Positions 9,074 to 15,062 of a stretch of 64,000 nt of DNA are shown one piece after another. Within the stretch, counting starts at the first letter, position 1. The number at the start of each line of letters is the position of its first letter. Source of the stretch: Hymenobacter aerophilus DSM 13606. GTDB taxonomy: Bacteria > Bacteroidota > Bacteroidia > Cytophagales > Hymenobacteraceae. The notes beneath the pieces were generated by a model, which had not been told where the DNA came from, did no database searches, and saw only the letters and a list, made by a program, of their open reading frames with translations. The position numbers and the translations under genes were made by a program. The stretch spans positions 106,812-170,811 of the forward strand of contig NZ_KB907807.1 of assembly GCF_000382225.1 (NCBI RefSeq), in the 5' to 3' direction.

Positions 9074-10210
9074 CTACGGCCGCAGCAGCTCGGCCAGGCG
9101 CAGCGAGGCATCCACGAACACCATGCGCGGGTTGGCGTTGCGCTCGATGTGGTAGTGCGCCTCGTTGATTTCCTGGGTCAGGGCGTCGGCGTTGCGCGGC
9201 GTCACGAAGGGGCTGAAGCTTTTGATGAAGCCCTGCTCCTGGGCCGGCAGGTGCGGCACCAGCTGCGGGTCGAGGCCGAAGAGCAGCACCTTGCGCAGCA
9301 GCGCCAGCGCGTACTGGAAGAACTCCTTCTGGTTTTCGCGGCCCAGCTTCTGAAATTCGTCGCTCTTGCTGAGCATATCGGCCACTTTGTTGCCGTAGCA
9401 GGTGCGCATCCAGCCCACAAACAGCTCGTAGTAGTCGGGGCCGACATCGGCGCCGGCCACGCTGGCGGCCAGCGCCGCGCCCACGTTGCCATCGGTGAGT
9501 TGGGCCAGCTGCCGGGCTTTGGCTTCGGGCACGTGGTGGGCGGCGTGCAGCCACTCAGTTAATTCTTCTTCGGAAGGAGCGCGCACCACCACTGGCTGCA
9601 CCCGGCTGATGATAGTGGGCAGCAACTGCTCGGGCGCGAAGCTCACCAGCAGAAATACGGTGGCGGGCGGCGGCTCCTCCAGCAGCTTGAGCACGGCGTT
9701 GGCCGCCGCCGGATGCATCAGCTCGGGCAGCCAGATGACCACCACTTTAAACCGCGCCTCAAATGCCTTCAGGGTTACCAGCCGCAGCAGCTGCACGCTT
9801 TCGTCCTTGGAAATGCTGCCCTGCTTGTTCTCGGCCCCGATGTGCTGCATCCAGTCGTTGAGGCCCTGGTACGGGTTCTGAAGTACGAACTCGCGCCACT
9901 CGGCCCCGAACTTGCTGCTCGTGGCGTCCTTGGCCACCGCTTTGGTGGTCGTGACGGGCACGATGAAGTTGAGGTCGGGGTGGATGAGCCGGTCGATTTT
10001 CTGGCAGCTCGGACAGCTGCCGCACGAGTCGTCGGCTTCGGGCGGGCGGTTTTCGCAGTTCAGAAACGCTGCGTAGGCCAGCGCCAGCGCCAGCGCCGCC
10101 GAACCCTCGGCCCCGCGAAACAGCTGGGCGTGGGCTACGTGATTGCGCCGCACGCCGCCCAGCAGCAGCTGCTTTACCTGCTCAAGCCCCGGAATAGCCG
10201 AAAAACGCAT
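9074..10210 (-). CDS. holB: DNA polymerase III delta' subunit
   Basis: 378 aa clamp-loader subunit. The start (IPGLEQVKQLLLGGV, HAQLFRGAEGS) matches the DnaX/HolB AAA+ fold with the degenerate P-loop typical of delta', which does not hydrolyse ATP. A zinc module with Cys52, Cys63, Cys66 and Cys69 follows. A later segment PELMHPAAANAVLKLLEEPP matches the sensor region and ALLKTLEEPP-type box. The ATG directly follows the TAG of the small membrane gene at 10211-10480 with no gap, so translation is probably coupled. An imperfect hairpin with T-rich flank at about 9006-9023 may end the transcript. Confidence 0.93.
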   Translation of the reverse strand: MRFSAIPGLEQVKQLLLGGVRRNHVAHAQLFRGAEGSAALALALAYAAFLNCENRPPEADDSCGSCPSCQKIDRLIHPDLNFIVPVTTTKAVAKDATSSKFGAEWREFVLQNPYQGLNDWMQHIGAENKQGSISKDESVQLLRLVTLKAFEARFKVVVIWLPELMHPAAANAVLKLLEEPPPATVFLLVSFAPEQLLPTIISRVQPVVVRAPSEEELTEWLHAAHHVPEAKARQLAQLTDGNVGAALAASVAGADVGPDYYELFVGWMRTCYGNKVADMLSKSDEFQKLGRENQKEFFQYALALLRKVLLFGLDPQLVPHLPAQEQGFIKSFSPFVTPRNADALTQEINEAHYHIERNANPRMVFVDASLRLAELLRP

Positions 10211-10480
10211 CTAGCGAGACAGAAACTGAATTAAAAAATGGAAACCCATCTGTGCAAGTACAGTCAAAAAAAGCAAGCCTATACTTCCCAGAATCTTTTT
10301 TATAGGACTCAGGTCTTTGTGCAGAAATTTATATAGGACTATTATACCCGTCACGCCAAAAATTGCAGCAGTAACTCCACCTTCAATAGCAACAGCGAAA
10401 CCGGACAGAATAAGCACCGTTTCCACCGAAATTACAAAGCCTAGAACAAGCTTATCGTACCACTTTAGGTATGCACTCAT
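10211..10480 (-). CDS. Small membrane protein, unknown function
   Basis: 89 aa with three hydrophobic segments (LVLGFVISVETVLILSGF, TAAIFGVTGIIVLY, and IGLLFLTVLAQMGFHFLI). I do not recognise a family. It is visibly more AT-rich than its neighbours, with Ile and Lys codons ending in A/T, which hints at later acquisition or relaxed codon use. Its TAG stop abuts the holB ATG directly, so the two genes probably form one transcript. Confidence 0.7.
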   Translation of the reverse strand: MSAYLKWYDKLVLGFVISVETVLILSGFAVAIEGGVTAAIFGVTGIIVLYKFLHKDLSPIKKILGSIGLLFLTVLAQMGFHFLIQFLSR

Positions 10481-10551
10481 AAGTGACCATGTCTGGTTTC
10501 ATTCAGCTCTATATCACCACCAGTTTGCCGTTGTGCTGCTTTCCCGCTCAC

Positions 10552-11760
10552 TTACTCCGCCTTTTCCCACACTCGGTCTTTGGCCGTGGCCTCGTACACG
10601 TGGCGCATGATTTCCTGCTCGGCTTCGTCGTAGGCGAGGTGGCGGCGGCTCATCACACGCTCGGCTACTTCGCCCGCTTTGGCCAGCCGGAAGGTTTCGA
10701 AGCCCGCCGGGCCGCCCCAGGCGAAGCTCGGAATGAAGGCCCGCGGGAAGCCCGCCCCGAAGATGTTGGCCGCCACGCCCACCACCGTGCCCGTGTTGAA
10801 CATCGTGTTGATGCCGCACTTGCTATGGTCGCCCATGGTCAGGCCGCAGAAGGTTTGGCCCGTGTTCACGAACCGGCCGGCCGCGTGGCTCCAGATTTTT
10901 ACGGGCGCGTAGTTGTTTTTCAGGTTGCTCGTGTTGGTGTCGGCCCCGATGTTGCACCACTGGCCGATGAGCGAGTTGCCCAAATAGCCCTCGTGGCCTT
11001 TATTCGAGTAGCCCATGATGATGCTGTTGGCCACCTCGCCCCCCACCCGGCAGTGCGGGCCGATGGTATTGTCGCCGCGCAGTTTGGCGCCGGTGTTGAT
11101 GTGGGTGCCCTCGCAGACGGCCAGCGGGCCTTTCAGGATAGCGCCTTCGTGCACTTCCACGTTGCGGCCCAGGTAAATCGGGCCGCTTTCGGCGTTGAGG
11201 ATGGACGCCCGGATTTTCACGCCCGGCTCAATGAAGATATTTTCCGGCGCGTACACGATGGTATGCGGGTCGCCGACCGGGGCCGACTCGCGGCCGGCCG
11301 TCAGCAGGTCGAAGTCGAGGCGGATTTCGGCGCCGTTGCGCAGAAACAGGTGCCACAGCTCGCCGATAACGGTTACGGGCTCGGCTACTTCGTGCGTATT
11401 CTGGAAGCCTTCCTGAATCAGCTCGGCCACCTTGGTAGCGTCGGCCAGGTGGGCGGCCACCAGCAGCTCGCCATCGAACAGGGCGCTGCCGGGCGCCAGG
11501 GCCTGCACCTGCCGGGCCAGCAGCTCGTCGGGGCACACAGCGCCGTTTACCACCAGGGCCGGGCCGCGGGTGTCGCCGGCCGGAAACTTGGCCTGCAGGT
11601 AGCTTTCGGTCAGGTAGCCCACCTCCTCCACCCCGAGGCGGTGCTGCCACTTTTCGGCCAGCGTAAGAATGCCGCAACGCAGCGCGGCCACGGGCCGGGT
11701 GAAGGTAAGTGGCAGCAGCCGGGGCCGGATGGCCGGGTCATCGAAGAGCAGAACGCGCAT
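10552..11760 (-). CDS. GlmU-like putative sugar nucleotidyltransferase with left-handed beta-helix
   Basis: 402 aa. N-terminus MRVLLFDDPAIRPRLLPLTF with TRPVAALRCGI is the NTP_transf_4 type found in Bacteroidota. The second half has hexapeptide repeats of a left-handed beta-helix (IYLGRNVEVHEGAILKGPL, NTGAKLRGDNTIGPHCRVGG). By family it probably moves a nucleotidyl or acyl group onto a sugar phosphate; the exact substrate is not known. The lack of a classic GlmU GTRM signature separates it from canonical glmU. It lies after L31 on the same strand, with a strong terminator palindrome between them. Confidence 0.85.
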   Translation of the reverse strand: MRVLLFDDPAIRPRLLPLTFTRPVAALRCGILTLAEKWQHRLGVEEVGYLTESYLQAKFPAGDTRGPALVVNGAVCPDELLARQVQALAPGSALFDGELLVAAHLADATKVAELIQEGFQNTHEVAEPVTVIGELWHLFLRNGAEIRLDFDLLTAGRESAPVGDPHTIVYAPENIFIEPGVKIRASILNAESGPIYLGRNVEVHEGAILKGPLAVCEGTHINTGAKLRGDNTIGPHCRVGGEVANSIIMGYSNKGHEGYLGNSLIGQWCNIGADTNTSNLKNNYAPVKIWSHAAGRFVNTGQTFCGLTMGDHSKCGINTMFNTGTVVGVAANIFGAGFPRAFIPSFAWGGPAGFETFRLAKAGEVAERVMSRRHLAYDEAEQEIMRHVYEATAKDRVWEKAE

Positions 11761-11769
11761 GGGAATTTT

Positions 11770-11923
11770 AGCTTCAAGCTACAAGCCGCAAGCTACAAGC
11801 TGAGGCGGTAAAGTAGACGTAGGTAGTACTATAATTAAACAGAAACTCCCGTTGGCAAGCTTGCCAACGGGAGTTTCAAATAACATCAGCTTGTCGCTTG
11901 AAGCTTGCGGCTTGTAGCTCTAC
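11770..11923. repeat. Word-type inverted repeat (CAAGCTAC/GCAAGCT) around a terminator palindrome
   Basis: Arms about 11770-11805 and 11884-11923 are built of AAGCTACAAGC / GCTTGTAGCTT words in opposite orientation and enclose the palindrome at 11842-11877. The right arm runs up to the L31 stop codon. Confidence 0.7.
11842..11877 (-). terminator. 36-nt perfect palindrome, probable L31 terminator
   Basis: An uninterrupted palindrome with 18-bp arms (GAAACTCCCGTTGGCAAG and its complement), followed on the minus strand by a T-rich run. It lies 43 bases after the rpmE2 stop. Confidence 0.75.
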
Positions 11924-12171
11924 TGAGCCTTCTTGCTGTAACGGTTGCGGAATTTCTCCACGCGGCCGGCGGTGTCGATGAACACGTTTTTGCCGGTGTA
12001 GAAGGGGTGCGAAGCCGAGCTAACTTCCACCTTGATAACGGGATAAGTCTTGCCGTCTTCCATGGTGATGGTCTCGTTGGAGGTCATCGTGGAGCGGGTC
12101 ACGAACTTGAAGTCGCTGGAAGTGTCCTGGAATACCACTTCGCGATACTCGGGATGAATTTCTTTTTTCAT
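11920..12171 (-). CDS. rpmE2: Ribosomal protein L31, type B
   Basis: 83 aa from ATG 12171 ([18 protein letters not shown]). Typical type B motifs are [33 protein letters not shown] and the end RNRYSKK. The zinc-binding cysteines of the type A form are absent. It is part of the 50S ribosomal subunit. The start was set at the conserved MKKEIHP rather than at an upstream basic extension. A TACTTTTG promoter box lies 53 bases upstream. Confidence 0.97.
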   Translation of the reverse strand: MKKEIHPEYREVVFQDTSSDFKFVTRSTMTSNETITMEDGKTYPVIKVEVSSASHPFYTGKNVFIDTAGRVEKFRNRYSKKAQ

Positions 12172-12223
12172 GGTCGTAGGGCCGTTTGTACCTGAGTGCC
12201 TGCCGATTTTGCGGAAGGGACTG

Positions 12224-12231
12224 CAAAAGTA
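12224..12231 (-). promoter_or_regulatory. Candidate -7 box TACTTTTG for rpmE2
   Basis: Perfect TAnnTTTG match on the minus strand, 53 bases before the L31 ATG, with a T-run (TTTT) about 20 bases further upstream as a possible -33 element. Confidence 0.5.
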
Positions 12232-12250
12232 CACGTTAGGTTCGGATTTT

Positions 12251-12270
12251 AAAAACGCCCGGCGTTTTTT
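12251..12270. promoter_or_regulatory. Palindrome AAAAACGCC/GGCGTTTTT in a divergent gap
   Basis: A 9-bp stem hairpin with A/T-rich ends on both strands, located between divergent rpmE2 and the secreted protein gene. It looks like a bidirectional terminator but has no gene reading into it from either side; it could be a protein-binding site. Confidence 0.4.
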
Positions 12271-12443
12271 CCTCTTTCCCACCAGGCGCCGGGCCCAACA
12301 GTCGGGCTATAAGTTGTGGCTGAATGCTTTACCGGCGCCGTGCGCCAACGCCTTCCTCGCTAATTGCGCCCGGGCCGGCTGCCGGGCCTTTGCCCGAATC
12401 CGATTATACTTGCAATTCCTTTCGCTCTATCTATTTCTACGCT

Positions 12444-12836
12444 ATGAATCGCTTACTTCCGCTACTGGCGCTGCTACTGCTGTTTTCGGGGCTGGCGTCG
12501 GGCTCCGTGCTGCTGCTTTTCCGCACCCAGGCGCTGCCGGGCGGCGTGCAGCTCGAATGGGCCGCCGCCAACGAGCCTAACGTCATCCGCTACGGCGTCG
12601 ACCGGCAGGACGGCCCCGCCGACGACTTCGACCACCTGACCAGCCTGACGGCCGGCGCCCAGCCCCGCTACGCCTACTTCGACCGCAACGCCCGCCCGGT
12701 AACGGCCACCGGCGACGCCGTAACCTACCGCCTGACGGTGCATACGGCCGCGGGCACCCGCTCCTACCTCAGCTCGCCCGCTTCCAGCGACGTGCTGGGC
12801 CGCTCCTGGGACCTTATTAAACAAATGTTCCGCTGA
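12444..12836 (+). CDS. Small secreted protein with FnIII-like domain
   Basis: 130 aa from ATG 12444, which opens a signal peptide (NRLLPLLALLLLFSGLASGS). The rest, about 100 residues, has the alternating pattern of a fibronectin type III fold (GGVQLEWAAANEPNVIRYGV, DAVTYRLTVHTAAG). No enzyme motif is visible. Probably periplasmic or surface exposed. It precedes rdgB by 95 bases on the same strand. Confidence 0.7.
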   Translation: MNRLLPLLALLLLFSGLASGSVLLLFRTQALPGGVQLEWAAANEPNVIRYGVDRQDGPADDFDHLTSLTAGAQPRYAYFDRNARPVTATGDAVTYRLTVHTAAGTRSYLSSPASSDVLGRSWDLIKQMFR

Positions 12837-12931
12837 GTTCCAGCCAACCCCGAAATCCGGCCCGGCGCCGGATTTTTTATGCCCGTACTTTGCGCCCGGT
12901 TCCTTCTTCAACCCTGCTACGCCGCCCTGCT

Positions 12932-13513
12932 ATGCGCCTCTGCTTCGCCTCCAACAATGAACATAAGCTGGATGAAATCCGGCCGCTGCTGCCCGCTTCG
13001 GTGCAGCTGCTGAGTTTGGCCGACATCGGCTGCACCGAAGAGCTGCCCGAAACCCAGGACACGCTCGAAGGCAATGCCCGCCAGAAGGCCCAGTACGTGT
13101 GGGACCATTTCGGCGTGGCCTGCTTTGCTGATGACACCGGCCTCGAAGTAATGGCCCTGGGCGGGGCGCCCGGCGTGTATTCGGCCCGCTACGCCGGCCC
13201 CCAGCGCCGGGCCGAAGACAACGTGGCCAAGCTGCTGCACGAGCTGCACGAGCACTCCGACCGCACGGCCCGGTTCCGGACGGTGGTGGCCCTGGTGCTG
13301 CCCGACGGCGCGGTGCACGAGTTTGCCGGGGCCGTGGAAGGCCGCATCAGCGAGGCGCAGCACGGCGCGGGCGGCTTCGGCTACGACCCCGTGTTTGTGC
13401 CTACTGAGGGCGACGGCCGCACGTTTTCCGAGATGCCGCTGGCCGAAAAGAACGGCCTCAGCCACCGCAGCCGCGCCGTAGCCGGGCTGGTGGCATTTCT
13501 AAATCAGAAGTGA
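12932..13513 (+). CDS. rdgB: Non-canonical purine NTP pyrophosphatase (RdgB/HAM1)
   Basis: 193 aa. It hydrolyses dITP, ITP and XTP to monophosphates and so keeps deaminated purines out of nucleic acid. The start (MRLCFASNNEHKLDEI) carries the substrate-loop ASNN..K; metal ligands are in FADDTGLEV (Asp67, Asp68); GFGYDPVFVP and the C-terminal KNGLSHRSRA are diagnostic. The stop codon TGA is itself the first unit of a run of GAAGTGA words that continues into the spacer. Confidence 0.95.
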   Translation: MRLCFASNNEHKLDEIRPLLPASVQLLSLADIGCTEELPETQDTLEGNARQKAQYVWDHFGVACFADDTGLEVMALGGAPGVYSARYAGPQRRAEDNVAKLLHELHEHSDRTARFRTVVALVLPDGAVHEFAGAVEGRISEAQHGAGGFGYDPVFVPTEGDGRTFSEMPLAEKNGLSHRSRAVAGLVAFLNQK

Positions 13514-13537
13514 GAAGTGAGAAGTGAGAAGTGAGAA
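13509..13537. repeat. GAAGTGA word run beginning in the rdgB stop codon
   Basis: Four tandem GAAGTGA-type heptamers, the first of which supplies the rdgB stop. Reverse-oriented CTTCTTACTTCT / CTTCTCACTAC words appear at about 13729-13757, on the other side of repeat copy C. Confidence 0.75.
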
Positions 13538-13561
13538 ACGGTACGGGAGACAGGCACTAAA

Positions 13562-13670
13562 AGAACTGTCATTCTGAGCGGAGCGAAGAATCTCGCGTGC
13601 CACGGTAAATCCTAATGTCAGGATTACCGTGGCACGCGAGATTCTTCGCTCCGCTCAGAATGACAGTTCT
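13562..13670. repeat. REP-like inverted repeat, copy C (ATTC subtype)
   Basis: Perfect 47-nt arms (13562-13608, 13624-13670). Short form with GAGCGGAGCGAAGAATC. It lies between tandem rdgB and udk, 49 bases after the rdgB stop. Confidence 0.95.
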
Positions 13671-13755
13671 ATCAGAATGACATCCTTTCGTTCGGCCTGA
13701 CGGCCTTTTTCCCACTTCGTCGCCCTTTCTTCTTACTTCTAACCCTGCTTCTCAC

Positions 13756-13763
13756 TACTTTTG
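13756..13763 (+). promoter_or_regulatory. Candidate -7 box TACTTTTG for udk
   Basis: Perfect TAnnTTTG match 39 bases before the uridine kinase ATG. Confidence 0.45.
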
Positions 13764-13801
13764 CAGGGTTGGCCCTGCCGGTACGGGCCCCGAATTCCCC
13801 T

Positions 13802-14440
13802 ATGCAACAACCTTTCATCGTTGGTATCACGGGCGGCAGCGCCTCGGGCAAAACCACGTTTCTGCGCCGGCTGCTGGCCTCGTTTCCCGAAGAGGATATC
13901 TGCCTGATTTCGCAGGACAACTACTACCACCCGCGCGAAAACCAGCTCGTCGATGCCCAGGGCGTCACCAATTTCGACCTGCCCACTTCCATCGACTCGA
14001 CGGCCTACGCCGCCGATGTGCTGCGCATCAGCCAGGGCAAGGAAGTGCGCCGGCCCGAGTACACCTTTAATAACCCCAACGTGGTGGCCGCCGAGCTGGT
14101 GTTCCGGCCCGCGCCCATTGTGGTGGTGGAGGGCATTTTCGTGTTCTACTTTGAAGCCGTGGCCCGGCTGCTCGACCTGAAGGTGTTCATTGATGCCCAG
14201 GAGCACGTGAAGCTGCAGCGCCGCATTGTGCGCGACCGGGACGAGCGGGGCTACGACCTCGAGGACGTGCTCTACCGCTACACCCACCACGTGGCGCCCA
14301 CCTACGAAAAGTACATCAAGCCTTTCCAGCAGGACGCCGACCTGATTATTCCCAACAACCACCGCTTCGACAAGGGCCTCGAGGTGCTGGTGGCCTACCT
14401 GCGCGGCAAAGTGGCCGCCAGCCGCGAGGCCGCCCAGTAG
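13802..14440 (+). CDS. udk: Uridine kinase
   Basis: 212 aa from ATG 13802. It phosphorylates uridine and cytidine with ATP or GTP (pyrimidine salvage). Walker A GGSASGKTT is at residues 11-19; SQDNYYHPRENQ matches the nucleoside-binding loop; FNNPNVVAAEL, VVVEGIFVFYF and RRIVRDRDERGYD are typical of the family. A TTG at 13769 is an alternative start, but the conserved start is MQQPFIVGITG. Confidence 0.95.
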   Translation: MQQPFIVGITGGSASGKTTFLRRLLASFPEEDICLISQDNYYHPRENQLVDAQGVTNFDLPTSIDSTAYAADVLRISQGKEVRRPEYTFNNPNVVAAELVFRPAPIVVVEGIFVFYFEAVARLLDLKVFIDAQEHVKLQRRIVRDRDERGYDLEDVLYRYTHHVAPTYEKYIKPFQQDADLIIPNNHRFDKGLEVLVAYLRGKVAASREAAQ

Positions 14441-14468
14441 GTTTTTGATGCCGGTTGCGGCCGGGGCA

Positions 14469-14499
14469 TTGCGGCGGCAGGGTCAAAAAGCTATATTTG
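14469..14499 (+). promoter_or_regulatory. Bacteroidota-type promoter (TTG-N20-TATATTTG)
   Basis: TTG at 14469-14471, a 20-base spacer, and a perfect -7 box TATATTTG at 14492-14499. It precedes the GTG of the small ORF at 14519 by 19 bases and probably drives the ORF and secDF together. Confidence 0.65.
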
Positions 14500-14518
14500 T
14501 AGTTCTTACGTTTGTTCC

Positions 14519-14899
14519 GTGCTGCTGCTCACCGCCTTTTTACCGCGTCTGCGCCTGGCCTTCCTCACCCTGACGGTGCTGATGGTGCTGGGCCTCAACC
14601 ACCAGTCGGTGGCGACGCTGCGGGTGCTGCCGGCCGCTGAAGCGCCCGCCCGCGCGGCCGTATCGGGCCACACGGCCGTGGTGAAGCAGCGCGTGAGCCT
14701 GGAGGCGACGCCCGTTTTTGTAGCCGAAATACCCGCCGCGGCCGATGCCTGGCTGCCGGTTCCGCCCCTGCGGCTGCCCGCGCCGCCCCAATGGCCGGCG
14801 GTAGCCCGCACCCCAACGCCGCACCCGCTCCGGAGTGCGGCAAAAGGCACTTTCCGCAACCGGCTGCTGCGCGTGGCCCTCTCGCCCCAGGCCCCTTAG
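14519..14899 (+). CDS. Small protein of unknown function upstream of secDF
   Basis: 126 aa from a GTG. It has one hydrophobic N-terminal segment (LRLAFLTLTVLMVLGL), which could be a signal or anchor, followed by a Pro/Ala/Val-rich tail ending LLRVALSPQAP. I do not recognise the family. Support for it being real is the well-formed promoter 19 bases upstream and coding-like third positions. It ends 163 bases before secDF, so it could also be read as a long leader. Confidence 0.5.
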   Translation: MLLLTAFLPRLRLAFLTLTVLMVLGLNHQSVATLRVLPAAEAPARAAVSGHTAVVKQRVSLEATPVFVAEIPAAADAWLPVPPLRLPAPPQWPAVARTPTPHPLRSAAKGTFRNRLLRVALSPQAP

Positions 14900-15062
14900 T
14901 GGCAACTGGGTCGGCAGCTTGCTTTTCGCGCTTTCTGCCCGCCCAACTCTCCAGCTAGCCAGCGCCCGCCATTCTAGCAGGTACGGTGCCGGTTTTCCCC
15001 TTTGCTTTTCCCGAACAGTAGCTACCAGCCAACGGCTGCTGGCTAACAGCTCAAACTACTAC

